Assembly (NCBI GenBank): GCA_050084985.1
Contig: JBITNC010000001.1
Coordinates: forward strand, 75,578,001-75,642,000
Direction of reading: 5' to 3'
DNA length: 64,000 nt
Source of the DNA: Nageia nagi
Lineage: Eukaryota; Pinophyta
The notes under the pieces were generated by a model, which saw only the letters and a list, made by a program, of their open reading frames with translations, was not told the origin of the DNA and did no database searches. Both the position numbers and the translations under genes were made by a program. This document shows positions 9,828 through 22,152 of this stretch, piece after piece (within the stretch, counting starts at the first letter, position 1; each line of letters starts with the position of its first letter).

Positions 9828-10640
9828 TATACTATTATAATAAAAATATTGCTATATGTTCCTTGAGAAAATAAGTTGTAAGGGACTCCATAATCTAACA
9901 ATAGGTATGATGCATGCATAATAAGTCAATAAAAGATTATGTATGTACGACCTTTATAATAAAAGAAGATTTGATCATAACAAGATCAAATTAAGATCAT
10001 TAAATACTCAATTACATGCCTATATGTGGAATTAAAGTGAGAATATAAAATATTAATGTAGTGGAAATTATTAGTAGGAGGTAGACAAGACAAAATTGTT
10101 TATGATTGTTGATGTCAAATTTTGAATATTCAAACCATGAAACATTATAATATTTCACAATTCAATCAAAAGAAAAATACTTAGAACATCACAATTGTGT
10201 GAACCTTAAGGGTAAGCAATTGGAGACTCAAGATAATTTTATAAAATACTAAGAAAAAATAGTAAAATCTTAATTTTCTATTCTTTTCCATTCCATTATT
10301 TTATTTTCCCTAAAATAGTGAAAGCTCATTCTTTTAAATATGATAATTTGAAATAAGGATGGAAGGTAGAACTAAATAATAATCAAAGGCTATATGCATG
10401 TTATCAGGTATATAGTACATATGTAAGTCTTGGAATATCTATAACTATAATAAACTTAAATCTTGTGCCCTTGAAACCTTATGATCTAATCACAAGGAAG
10501 GTTTGGATTTTAAAATGCTATACTATATTTTTTGGCAAGGAAAGGATAATCAAATGCCTCAAGGAAAATTGGTAGCTACTTATGGGATTACTTAATGTAT
10601 ACTTCCCATATTAATATCAATTATTCAATTAAAATGAAAA
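9828..10640. other. Unassigned AT-rich sequence
   Basis: No recognisable protein or RNA gene in either strand. It may include the degraded gag or protease part of the chromovirus-like remnant that follows, but I cannot support that from the sequence. Confidence 0.3.
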
Positions 10641-10649
10641 AAGGTGTAT

Positions 10650-12000
10650 GTTTTACTTAATCCATGTAGAGGAATAAATTGAAATTAGATTTAGGAATTA
10701 CCTTATATTGCAAGAATATTGAATGTTTTTCCTAAAGAAATTATTGGACCATCTCCAAAATGATAATTAGATTTTGGGATAAATTTAGCCCCTAGTATAG
10801 AACTAATATCTAATGTCTCTTTTAGAATGACTACAATGGAGCTACCAGAGTTCAAAATTTAATTGCAATTTATCTTGGATAAAAATGATACATGTTAATA
10901 TCTCTCCTTAGGGAGTTCTTATTATATTCACAAAAGAGGGTGTAACCTTATGAATTTGCATTGACTATCAATCACCTAATAAGAAAATAATTAAAATTAA
11001 ATACTTACTCTCCAAGATTGATGATATATTTGACTAAATGAAAGGGACCTCCATATTCTAAAACTCCAAGATTGATGATCTATTTGACCAAATGAAAGGA
11101 GCCTCCATATTATCAAAAATTAATCTTAGGTTAAGGTATCATCATTTTAGAATTAAGTAGGATATCCCTAAAATAAGTTGTATGATATACCATGAGAATT
11201 ATATGTTTATTGGTGTACCTTTTGGACTCACTAATGCATTGATGATACTTATGAACTTAATGAACAATCTATTTTAGGATTATTTGGTTAAATTACTTCT
11301 AGTATTCCTTTACAACATACTAATTTTTTCTAAATATGAAATAGAGCATGAATAATATCTTAAGCTAGTTTTCTAAGGACTTAGAGAGCAAATGTTGTAT
11401 GTTAAACTCTCCAAGTTTTCCTTATTTAAAAAGGAAATATACTATTTGGGTCACATTATCTTCACCAATGATAAAGCCATGGAATGACATACACTTAGAA
11501 ACATGGAAAAAATGTAGACTTTAATGGGATTAATAAGATACTATAGGCTCTTTATGAAAAAATATTATTGAATTAGTAAACCTATCACTTCTCTACAAAT
11601 AAAAGGGAATAAATTTGTACATATTTAAAAATTTTAACAAGCCTTTCAAATTTTAAAGACTTCACTTCAACATATATCCTTCAACAACCAAATCCTTAAA
11701 ATACCTTTACAAAATGCACATATTCTTTAATAGAAGGCCTATATTATTTTTGAAATAGGATGGAAAGGTATTTATATGATTCATAAAAATTAAAGGATAA
11801 AAAAAATAACTATGCTATCCAAATTATTGAATTGGTACTAGTTTTCCATGCTCTAAAATTATGGAGGTACAATTTGGTAGAGAAACATATCAGTATAATT
11901 TGAAGTACATATTCTCCCAATCTAATTTGAATGCCAAAGATAGATTAACTTACTAAGTAATAATGATTTTATATCAATTAATTAAAAGGAAAATAAAATT
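10650..12000 (+). pseudogene. pol: Remnant of a chromovirus-like Ty3/gypsy pol: RT and RNase H
   Basis: Heavily decayed but readable in conceptual translation across frames. A FPxEIxGPSP-like block near 10730 is followed by LAPSIELISNVSFRM, an LNKVT-like stretch, [12 protein letters not shown], then GVPFGLTNALMILMNLMN near 11215 and a degraded VFLDDILIFSK box (LLLVFLYNILIFSKYE) near 11300-11340. YYLGHII follows near 11437. These blocks match chromovirus RT rather than the Tat elements here. A 60-bp stretch of the RT (CTCCAAGATTGATGAT words at 11011 and 11065) is tandemly duplicated. Dozens of stops are present. Confidence 0.7.
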
Positions 12001-12299
12001 TATTAGCTGAATTTTAAGCCATATATACCATCTAACAATCATAAGGAGTTTTAGAATCACCATCAAATAACATATTTTAGGAGGATAGTTGTAGGACCCA
12101 TTATACTTCCAAATAAAAACCCAAATTCAAGTATACTATTATAACCTTAAGGTATTATATTTTAATATGTAAAGGGATTATTTCTTGTGATATAAAGGTT
12201 ATATTTATGTATCAAAGACATCTACCATAAGAAAAATAATTTTGGAAGAGGTCTATTATCCCCCATATTGTTCTCATCCCAAGGTTATTAAAATGATGA
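12001..12299 (+). pseudogene. Chromovirus-like remnant: tether and integrase start (unreadable)
   Basis: Lies between the RNase H and integrase core remnants of the same element. I can read no firm motif here; assignment is by position only. Confidence 0.3.
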
Positions 12300-13200
12300 A
12301 TTAGAAATTTATTGTAATGCCAAAAATTAAAAGAATAAAATAATCATATATTTTAGAAAATATAACCACATTATATTCCATACCATAAATGAGTTGTAAT
12401 TTCAATAGACTTCATCATGAGAACATCAAATTCTAGGAAGCCACCATGAAATAATTATTATAGAATTAGATAAGATAAGAGAATTAAACTATTTAATAAC
12501 CACTAAGATTAATGATGATACCATCTACAAAATAAGGACATTTGTTAAATAAGTAGTGCAACTTCACAATATACTTGAAATGATCACACCAGACATAGAT
12601 AAGCTTTTCATGTCCTAATTTTAAAATATCCATAATGAATCCTTCACAAAAAAATTGAACTTTTGTTTCATAATATTATCCTAAAGCATATGCTCAAATA
12701 GAAAGGTTGAATCAGTTTTGGAGGACATGCCTCATATATGCATCATGGATCAACAATATAAATAAGATGATTATCTTCATAAATAGTACAATTTGCTTAT
12801 AATAATTGTTATCATTTATCCCTAAAAATGGTCCTTTTGAGGCCTTATATGGTTGCAAATATTAAACACCACTCAATTGGGATAAAGTGAAAGATAATGT
12901 TTTAGGAGAGCCTAAATTAATTTTACACTACTAAATAAGTGGGTTTGATAAAACAATATCCAAAGGAAGTAGTAGATCATTAGAAGACCTACACTGACTT
13001 AAAGAGGAAACCTTAAATATTTTAAGTTGGGGATAAAAATTTTCTTAGGGTAAACTCATTTAAGAGTTCCATAAAATTTGGTAAAGTAACTAAGTTATAT
13101 CTAAGATATACGAACCCATTTAAAGTACATTCTAGAAGTCATTAACCCTATAACATATTGGCTAGCTATGCTACCTTACTTTTCTTGAAATTCATAATAT
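12300..13200 (+). pseudogene. pol: Remnant of a chromovirus-like integrase
   Basis: The block AQIERLNQVLEDM is readable with two changes (12690-12730). It is followed by CIMDQQYK, a YNNCYHxSLKMxPFEALYG-like block (12795-12855) and TQLGWDKV-like sequence, the order expected downstream of the catalytic Glu. Near 13030-13190 come IFLGVNSFKSSIKFGK-like and NPITYWLAMLPYFS sequence, matching the C-terminal end of chromovirus integrases (VAYRLxLPPxLS). No chromodomain or LTR could be identified after it. Confidence 0.7.
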
Positions 13201-13540
13201 ATTCCATGTATATTTATTGAATAAATATATAATTCTCATTATTATTTTTGTATTGACTTGCATATGAATATATTATTGATATTTCTAGTCCAATATGTGA
13301 GACCCATTTTAGAATTATTGAATGAAGAAAATAAATGGAATCTTCTTCCTTAAGTAGAGATGAATATTATCTAATTTCACAAGATCAATATCAGCCCTTT
13401 ATCATACCAAATAAATTTTTATGGTATATTATACATGAAAATAAATTTCCAATGGTATATAGAACATGTAAAGACCAAGTTTAAATGCAAACATTATGGC
13501 TAATTTTTTGTAATATTATTTTTCTTTCTATGTTCATGGT
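13201..13540. other. Junction between chromovirus remnant and Penelope-like element
   Basis: AT-rich sequence without a readable motif on either strand. It should contain the 3' end of the plus-strand chromovirus remnant and the 3' end of the minus-strand Penelope-like element. Confidence 0.3.
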
Positions 13541-13880
13541 TTAGGTCCATAATAAGTAATTAAACCATACTAATTTCAATACCTTGGTCTCTATTGATAC
13601 TATTAGGGATGAGCTTATTTTCAATTACTTATTAATTCTTAGTTCTTAAAATTTATCACATTTATCCAAGACTTCAACCTTATCCATTGAGTATGTGGTG
13701 TTTAGTTTTATCCACATGTTCAACAAGGGTAGATTTGATTATTCTCCTATATTGTAAATCTACACAATGTTCTTTAATTCTTGCATATATTGAACTTCTT
13801 TTTCCAGTGCAATAAGTTCCATAATTACATTTAATATTATATACACATTTATGTTATAAGACTCTATATGATCCTTAATA
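13541..13880 (-). pseudogene. Penelope-like element: GIY-YIG endonuclease domain (broken)
   Basis: Read on the minus strand, a block CVYNIKCNYGTYCTGK is followed by RSSIYARIKEHCVDL and then STLVEHVDKTKHHIL. This is the arrangement of the GIY-YIG endonuclease of Penelope-like elements: a GxxYxG-type strand, an arginine-rich helix with RIKEH, and an AEH..xTGH block. Further down, SINRDQGIEIS matches the family's C-terminal FNRDxGxxLS-like motif. It follows the RT on the same strand, the canonical RT-endonuclease order, not the permuted N-terminal order known from algae and protists. Stops are present after the histidine block. The family nicks target DNA to prime reverse transcription. Confidence 0.75.
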
Positions 13881-15130
13881 TATTTGTACATACTCTCTAA
13901 TTTATTGAGTACATAATTCTTTATTCATTTGTAATTTCATTAATATTTTAGCTAAATGTTAACTTATACACTTGATATAAGGAATCTAGGCTATCCCTAT
14001 GTGAGAAGTGGTATTATTATGGTTTTGTATCTCATTTGGTTTTATTATTTCTATATTATTCTATGCATTTCTAATATATTTAATAGAGTAACCATTTCCA
14101 ATTAGTGCTTTAGTTAAATGCATTTTATCCTTATATATATGGTCATTATATAAAATTATAAGGGCTCTAGTCATAAGAGTATTGAGAACCCCCATATTTT
14201 GAGCATTAGGATGATGATATGAGACATGCAAGTATATGTTTTTATGTATATTTTTTATATATACCTCATTCCCCATATATTAATTATTCTTTTTATAAAC
14301 TTGCACATTAAGGAAATGAATCTTACCATCATGTTCAATTTCTTTGGAAAGTCAAGTACTTTCATTAATTGAATTGAGGAAGTTATGAAAATCCTCAATG
14401 GAATATTTCCCATGTAGCAATTTATATTTGTATCATTCATGTATCTATACCATCATTATAGTTTTAAAAGGAAATAATCAAGGGCCTTACTTTTAAATCA
14501 CTCCATATATAATTTGGCAACTATGGGTGATAATGGAGAGACCATTTATACCTAATGTACTTGTTCATAAAAATCCCATTGATAACTAAAAAATGTAGTT
14601 TTTAGGTATAGTTTAATAAATCCTAATATTTGTTAGTATAATAAGTTAGAAATATACTTTAGTACTTTATCTATTAGGGTTTTTATTTATAAGGATACAA
14701 CATAGAAATTTACCAAAATATCACCATTCTTAACCTTATGATTCTTTATGTTATATACAAAATGTTTTGAGTTATTAGTATATGATGTTGTTTTACCTAA
14801 TAGATGTTTTAGTTTTTCCTTAGATAAATATTTAGCTAACTCATATGTTAGAGAGTCTATGGTATCCATAATGGGCCTGATGGGAATTCCTTTGTGTATT
14901 TTTGGATACCCATATATCTTTGGTATACTTAATACATATGGTATATATAATATTTTTATTCATATATCATATATGTGAAAGATATGGAAATAATGAGCAT
15001 ATAAACCATCAAGTTACTCAAATAATATATTACCCATTCATGAATTTTAATGGTATTCTCTCTCATCTCCTCTTAGAACCACCAATTTAGTTTTACAAAT
15101 CTTAAGATAAGTTAGGATTACATACCTAGG
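13881..15130 (-). pseudogene. Penelope-like element: reverse transcriptase (broken)
   Basis: On the minus strand the order is: PKIYGYPKIHKGIPIRPI (about 14870-14935), SLTYELAKYLSKEKLKHL and a SKHFVYNIKN helix, then GDILVNFYVVSL (14687-14720; the family's DxxVSFDVVSLFT). The ING-FMNKY-type block follows (about 14560-14610). The catalytic YVDD appears as YMND at 14432-14443. Then FPKKLN, and VYIKNIHKNIYLHVSYHHP (about 14200-14265), the equivalent of the family's VYRKPTHTxxYLHxxSHHP. These are diagnostic of Penelope-like RTs and differ from LTR and L1 RTs. Stops and frame changes are common. Confidence 0.85.
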
Positions 15131-15741
15131 GTAGTCACAACTTATTTTAAATCATTAAGGTTGCAATATTTATTTAATCTTCACTCATGATAATTGCATA
15201 ATAGTCCTTAAGTACATATACTTACTCTCCATTTAAATCATGGAGAATATACTTTAGGTACTAATACCCCATTAAGGAATTAATTATCCTTTACTCACTT
15301 TCACCTTACCTTGCACAATACATGTAAGGTATATAATGTACCTTTTATTTCTCCAATCCTAAGAAGGTATTATAATTTTTCTTAGTTACATATTGTATAT
15401 TGATAGTACAATGGTTTGAATATTCTAAATATGTTATATATATATAATTTCATATCCCTTATCAATCAATAAATGAAATGTGCTTATAAATTAGATTCTT
15501 TTTTTGCTAATTATTGTGTATCTAGGTTATTAAAATTTAACGTTTCTTTTCTCTTGAAAAGAAATTAAAATAAATACATACATATATACACACATGCACA
15601 TAAACATGAGATGTTGAGAGGGTATGATGTGAAATATAATGTATCCCATTGGAGATGAAGTTTTATTTAAATATTATTTTCTTTTTATAGGTACCCTATG
15701 CTTGTAGTAGTTTTTAATTTTTGATTTTTTTTGCCTTTTTA
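15131..15741. other. Unassigned flank of the Penelope-like element
   Basis: No clear motif. On the minus strand it should hold the N-terminal part of the Penelope-like protein, but I cannot read it with confidence. Confidence 0.3.
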
Positions 15742-15885
15742 AGGAGATAGTTGAAGGGAATTTATTTCCTTGATATTAATGTTGCAATGTTTTATTCAAA
15801 TTTGGAGGATGATAAGACCATATAATTACCCTTCATATATTATAAACAATAAAGAGAAATCAATACATGTGCATGCACTTCCACT
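15742..15885 (+). pseudogene. Short Penelope-like RT fragment, copy 1
   Basis: Plus-strand conceptual translation reads IYFLDINVAMFYSNLEDDK followed by a FIYYK-like strand. This resembles the Penelope-like INFLDLxI...xVYRKPT segment. About 130 bp align with 52800-52915 at the right side of element O. The fragment is opposite in strand to the element at 13.5-15.1 kb. Family assignment rests on one motif, so it is tentative. Confidence 0.4.
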
Positions 15886-16120
15886 TGTACATCCATCCAT
15901 TTCAAGCTTGTAACATGTAGTTGAGATATTAAAGTCTCCTTATACTTCTCCCTACAAAAACATATTTACAGGAAATCTATATCAGATTTGCTGATGGATT
16001 CCTTCATATGGATGAGCATGATAAACCATCCCTTCTATAGTTGTAGTCAACACTTTACTTTCTTACTGCATTTCCTTCTAACACAATCCACTTCATCACC
16101 TTAAACACTCCTCCTTGGTA
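15886..16120. other. Left flank of nested element O
   Basis: No coding signal. The last five bases before O, GTTTC at 16121-16125, are repeated directly after O at 49864-49868 and form its target-site duplication. Confidence 0.6.
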
Positions 16121-16125
16121 GTTTC

Positions 16126-17243
16126 TTTTATAGAAATTGCAACTTACATTAAGTAAGGAGATTATTATTTTTTCCTTGTGCTTTAACAAGTTTTAACTAT
16201 TTCAAAGGCATCCAAAATAGTAACAATGTTAGCAAAAGAGAACTTTCTTAGAGCCTAACAATACTAAATGATTAAATTATTTTCCTAGAGTTGGGTGGTA
16301 CTCTCCTCCTACTCATTTTATTAGAGTGTGGTGAACTTCAAAGTAGAAGGAAATTCTTGGAACCGAACAGAATTGTAACTTTACAATGTTCTCGAAGGAT
16401 GATGATCTTCATATTTCATGTATCTTCTCAAAATGCAACTAGACTATTACCAAGGCATATCCAAGGAAAGAGGTCTGATCAACCAATATGCTTTGAGCTT
16501 TCCAAAAACTTGGAAGAATTAGACATGATTCACTCTTCTAGATATTGACCACATTTGTACACATTGGTTGGAAAAAACAATCATTTAGATTGGTATAGAT
16601 CATGATAGTCTTAGTTATACTACCTAATTTTGGTAAGATTGTATAAGCATTGTAATAATCATAAACAAGATTGTAGTATTTTTTTGATCTTGTGTAAATA
16701 AGATTTATCACCTTCATTTGAGTGTTAAATATAAAAAATAGTTGTCATTTAGCATAATTACATGAAGTTACAACTATAAGGATTAAATTTGTAACCTAAA
16801 TATGTTAGGATTTGATACTTTTGTTTATATCATAGTTAGTTAATTATAGGTTGTAGTTTATATATTCTCTTTAGATTCTTATTACCATTGGTAAATATTT
16901 TTTAATTTGAATCTATATATACAATAGATGTAAAATAGGAGGTTGGACCTTGTAGCATTTACACCTAAGTAATGAAATATCTATTGTTCCAACCAAAATT
17001 GAGTATGGAAACACTTGTACACTTATTTCTTCATGTAGTTTTTGGATGGATTAAATGATTGCATTATTTATATGTTTCCTTTTTTCCATGGTATGATGAA
17101 TGAAATATTCATGACTATAACCTCTACTCACTACCAAATGATAGATGCTGCATTATAGGGATTGCTATGAGCAAGGGGTCCTTCCTCCAAGTTTTGAAAG
17201 AATTATTGAAATCTTGAGTATACCACTTCCCTTTCTTTCCTAC
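16126..17243 (+). mobile_element. Element O 5' LTR, first part
   Basis: Aligns with 34730-35860. The opening TG is mutated (TTTTATAG against TGTTATAG in the other LTR). The likely TATA box CTATATATACAA lies near 16912 and is conserved at 35508. The part ends at CCTAC, the left copy of B's target duplication. A 85-codon open frame inside (16291-16548) is not conserved in the other LTR and is not called. Confidence 0.9.
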
Positions 17244-17973
17244 TGTAGATGCTTAAAAATGATTTATTATTTATTTAATAAATCATATTTAGCACATTAA
17301 ATGATTAAAAAGAAATAATGTATAAATCAAGATAAAAGGCTATTATATTGCAATACCATGTGCTAGGACCAATGTAATATCATATAGCATGGTTTATATT
17401 TTAAGTTATCTTGAATATTTAAATGTTTATTATTATTTATGTGTTATATTTCACCCCTTTTTATTTCCTTGCAGATTATAAATACTAGAGGTGAAGGTTG
17501 AAATTCCTATCAAAATTCTTTGATAGGTGGTTGTCCCAAACATTGTACCAATTGTCTCTTAATGCCACCTATATTTGAGAACTTGTTAACTCTTTGAGAT
17601 TTATAATCTCTTTCTTGCACATTACATGAAATTACCTTTCTTACTATGCCAATGATGTGCAACTCATATGGTGCCAACAACATGCACCTTTTAGATTGAG
17701 AGGTCTAGAATTTGGGGAACAAATCATGATATCACTTTAGGAAATATCTATTGTGAGATCATTTAAAATTCAATCATGATTCTTTAAATCTTTGTCATTA
17801 TCTACTCTTGAGGATTGTACATATATTGGCTATAGGCCCCCTTCTGTATCATGTTTATATGTTTCATGTATATTAATAGTAATCTAATATAGAGCTATTA
17901 TTCATTGTATTCATATACCACATTTATAGTTATTTATGTATTTATTTATCATTTACACATTTTTGGGTCTACA
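17244..17973 (+). mobile_element. Element B 5' LTR
   Basis: Runs from TGTAGATGCTTAAAAATGA to TTTTGGGTCTACA. A TATA box TATAAATACTAGAGG near 17481 is conserved in the 3' LTR (near 31508). After the LTR comes TTTTGGTGAACTTGACATTC, where the primer site should be. I cannot match it to a tRNA with confidence. Confidence 0.9.
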
Positions 17974-18137
17974 TTTTGGTGAACTTGACATTCTTATACC
18001 CTTAGGTCTTGACCTAGGGCATCCTTTTGAAAAGTCATGAATCTACTCTCATTATTATTCATCCCCTTACCTAAAGCTCTTTGAATAATAGCTAGAGAAA
18101 ATGATAAAATTAGGGTTTATTCTATCTATATTAAAAA
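17974..18137 (+). other. Element B leader
   Basis: Primer-site region and untranslated leader before the first gag-like methionine at 18138. No other signal is seen. Confidence 0.5.
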
Positions 18138-20160
18138 ATGGATCTAAATGTAGGAAATATTAAACTATCCAAAGGGAGGGTTCATGTTAATGATGTTTGA
18201 AGAAGTATTAGGAATAATCCTAATCTACCCCTACAAGAACCTCATCTTGATGCTCCTAGTGATTATGAGTCTACAAGTTCTATTGAGAAAATGGATATTA
18301 TTGGTGAAAATCCCAATATATTTGGTCCTAATATTGATCATTCTCAATTTGAAAATGTGAATTGCATAGCCATTTTGGTGAAAGTAATGTTGATATCCAT
18401 AAGTTAGATATGATTCCTAGCAATGTTAGATTTATACAAGAAGTGTGATCTAATAGACAAAGGTTAGAGTTCTTTCTTACTCATAATGCTAAAATTGTTA
18501 TTAAAATTTTACACATTATAAGCTCTTAGGGGAAAATTTTATAGAATAGAAATCATCAAATAGTTTATTCTCTTATGAAAATGCAGGATCTACATGATGG
18601 AAGGTTCATACCATTGAGATAGATGATGCTAACAACATGCCTACCTATGAACATGATGCTAACAATGTGAAAATAGATGAGATAGACGTTCCTCATAAAA
18701 TACCTACACAGCCTTCATGTGATAAATATGTATAAGATAATGTAATAGAATAAGTGGATGAAGATTATGAATACCTCATCCTAAAACTTGATCATTTCAA
18801 AAGAGGTAAGTCTACCTCAAGTAAGCATATTATGCAAGATGAAAGTCCTAATGCTAAGCTAAAAAAAACTTGATACAATTATTGATGAAGCCCATAAATT
18901 CAAACCTAATTGGACATTAGAATAACATAACATCAAAACTAAAATCCTTCTTGAAATGCAAGATACTACTAATTGGCCTTTCAAGCCCCTTCAAAAATAA
19001 ATGGATGCCTTTGTGGAAATGCTTTATAAACTTGAACATGAAAAAGTAAATAGCATAGGTACATTTTTATACTCAAAGAAAATGAACTTTAAAAGGCACA
19101 AATTCCATCTCAAACCCCTCCACCTCCCCCAAAAGAGGAATCAACTAAGGTAAATACATAAAAAATAGAATTAGAGTCCATTATTGATGATGAAGATTTC
19201 TTATTTTGATTAAAAAGGCCATTAATGGATAGAATTCTTGGTAAAGTTCTTACTAGGAAAAAGAGTATCAAGTTTACTAAATTCAATGGTTTGCAAGATC
19301 CTAATATGAATGTTAGAAAATTCAAGAGGAAGCTATGGAGTATATGCATGATAGAGATATGCTTGCTAAATTATTCTCACATAGTTTGAAGGATGAAGCA
19401 CTAAAATGGTATTTTAGCTTCTTGAAAAGAGCATTAGCAAGTATGAGGATCTAATTCATAAATTTTTGTAAAATTTCAAGTATAATATTGCTAAAATTTT
19501 TTACTTCAAGGATTTGTTGAAGATTAAACAATTGCCTAATCAATCTATTCATGATTTTGTTAAAGTATGGACACATATTTCTAATAAAATGACCATGCTT
19601 GAGCAAGATTTAAAAGATACATTTGCAAATGTTTTGTTACCTATGTATAAATTATTGGTAATTTATAATCATGATATGAAATTAGGAGATATTATTGATG
19701 TTATGTTTAAAAAAGAGCCATGCATTAAGAAATTATATACTATGTGCAACAATAGTACTCTTACATATAAAAGTACAATGTAAAAACCTTAAAAAAATTA
19801 AAAACCTAAAGTAAATAATGTTAGTCATAAATAGAACAATAATCCTAAGCCTAAGAGAAAGTTTACAACTTTAACTGATACTATGGATAATATTCTTAAT
19901 GTTTTGTTAAAAGAAATGCTTATTGAACTTCGTCCTATTGTTGAGCCTAAGTTTCCAAATGGTGTCCCAAAAAATTTCATATATGAGGAATTTTGTAATT
20001 ATCATAGGGTTCTTGGACATCTAACATGCAATTGTAGGACTTTAAGGCATATAATATAGAAACTTTATTGAAAAAAGGCTATCAATATGGATGATGAAAC
20101 TACTGGAGATCTTGGACCTTTGCATTCTGATAATAGATAGTTAGGGATGTTCACTAATCC
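18138..20160 (+). pseudogene. gag: Element B gag (broken)
   Basis: Starts MDLNVGNIKLSKGRVHVNDV and stays gag-like through acidic and asparagine-rich stretches. A capsid-like block around 19390-19600 ends in LLKIKQLPNQSIHDFVKVW, the retrotransposon gag domain. At 19985-20050 a zinc-knuckle-like motif reads FCNYHRVLGHLTCNCRTLRH (C-x2-H-x4-GH-x4-C), the form found in Tat-lineage gags rather than the usual CCHC. The frame is interrupted by several stops and shifts. Gag would form the particle that packages the element RNA. No protease or RT follows, which is the oddest feature of this element. Confidence 0.75.
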
Positions 20161-21127
20161 TCTACCAGCTTCATAACTAAGATGTTGCATTGGTATGGTA
20201 AGTAATTCTAATGGTTTGCATTATTATTTCACTAAAAAATTTGGATACAAGCATAATAACCAAAATAAAATTAAAAATGGAGCAAGATCCAATGCTGCCC
20301 ATGGCATGCACAACTATCCCTATGGTATCCACATTGTGCAAAACATGAAACTATAGGTGCCTCTATTTATTCCTACATATGCTAAGTGTATCTAGGTTCC
20401 AAAAACTCCCCAAGTATGTAAAGTCATTGGTTAAAGTTTCATGTTTGTACCTATAGTGTATATTAGCTAGGGTATGCATACGTATAGCCATTGTGAATTG
20501 TTACTACTTTCTTACATGAGTTACTTTATTTTTCTGGCCCCTAGTGATGTTTCCTTTGATTTTTTCTCTCTTTCATTAACTTTTTCATGATTTCTCACAC
20601 CACTAGTGGCATAAGGGGATTGTTTTACAATACCAATGATGTGCATTTCCTAGGATAGAATTTAAAAAGATAATATTTTATGCATAGTTATTATGTTTTA
20701 TACTCATTCGATTCATCTTTGAGTGCTTTTTATGGTGTTAAAAAAAGGCAATAGTTTAATTAGGTCCCCATTTCACCTTTGGCACTTAAATTCTGAGTTG
20801 ATTTATTTTTCCATGAATTATCTATGATTTGATTTGTAAATTATGAAATTATTGAATTAAGTACTTTATGATTTGTTAAAATGCTGATATTGATTGTATA
20901 AATTTAAATGTATCAATTTGCATAGTGTCTTTTTAATACAATTTTTTATGGTAAACTTATCAACCCAAATTAAAACTCTCAAAATTGAAATACATTCACA
21001 TTTGAAGCAAATAAAGTAACAAGATAATTAAACACATAACAAATTTTGAGCCAAAAATGAATCATATAATATATATATATATCAAAAATATGATTATAAA
21101 ATAGGGAAGGTCTTATGACCATAGCCC
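20161..21127. other. Element B spacer between gag and antisense gene
   Basis: No coding signal on either strand. It holds the 3' untranslated side of both the plus-strand gag and the minus-strand PMD gene, so they are arranged tail to tail. Words like CCACTAGTGGCAT recur here and in B's 3' part. Confidence 0.5.
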
Positions 21128-22152
21128 TCACTGAGGAGGAGAACTATTGCCACTACTGGCAGTATCTCTCATCCTAGCTCTAACCTTGAGACTACTTCCA
21201 CTAGCTATTATCTCTAATGTGTCCCATGAGATCCCACTTGCTATCACCCAATGGATCTTGAGAAGGGTTTTTGCTCTCACATATTCAACCTTAAGAGAAG
21301 TAATCTCCTTCTCCTTCTCCTTCAACCTATCCATAAGCCCTTGTATGAAATATCATATTGGTCTAGATGTGGCATCATCAATCTCTCTTGTAACCTCTTC
21401 ATGAATTGCTCTAGAGTAGCAATTTGTGAATCCCTCTTGAGTAAGGTGGTCTATAGTGTAGTCACCTAGGCCTCCATAAGCCTCAACTTAGTCACCTCCA
21501 CTTCTAATGAAGAATTTGCCTATTACATCTCCTATAAAAAGTAAATTAATGGTTAATTGAGCATTCTTATTTGATTTAATATTGAAAATTTTAAAAAATT
21601 TACATGCTCTTTTACTTGGTGCTATGAGGGGCATAATTGCAACCAAAATGGCTAATCTTGGTGCTCCTATCACCTCTCCCTCCTATATGGGTATGTCATG
21701 GATAGGATTATTCACTTGATAAGGATCATCCTCTAATGATCCCTTGTTGATATCCTCTTCCTCCTCCTCCTCCTCATCATCCTCATCCATCCTAATGTCT
21801 CTAGGATGGAATTTGATCCACCATGTTGCATAGCTAGGGAAACCCTAGGTGCCATAGAAATATGGATAGCCTTGATTAGTTTCCTTGGATCCTCCCATGT
21901 GAGCCTCCATGCTAGCATGACATGTGATCCCATAGGTAAGTCTCTCTCAAACATGTAGTGCCAATAGCATGTGGGTACTGGTGGGATCCCTATTGGATCC
22001 CAAACTATTGCAGTACACACTAAGTATGGTAGGGATCTTCTACCTTCCTTTGAATCTAGAGGAAACACTCTTGACACACCCATGCTAGATGGTATGCATT
22101 TGCATCCTTGATAAAATCTTGATAGCATATCCAAATAAGGTCAACATCCTAT
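21128..22152 (-). pseudogene. PMD gene, C-terminal half (broken, antisense in element B)
   Basis: Read on the minus strand from 22152 this half continues the N-terminal half at 28323-29115 across the insertion of element D. It carries a conserved-looking block (IGIPPVPTCYWHY, HVMLAWRLTWEDPR), an acidic run of Asp/Glu codons near 21760, then a coiled coil (KRDSQIATLEQFMKRLQERL, KEKEKEITSLKVEYVRAKTLL) and a stop at 21128. Frame changes and stops are present. PMD proteins are often followed by long helical tails, which fits. The function of transposon-borne PMD proteins is not established. The direction opposite to gag needs its own promoter, which I cannot locate. Confidence 0.55.

Noticed and set aside
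16291-16548. 85-codon frame
   Set aside because: Lies inside element O's LTR and is not open in the other LTR.
21147-21469. Two plus-strand frames
   Set aside because: Opposite strand of the coiled-coil end of the minus-strand PMD gene; no independent support.
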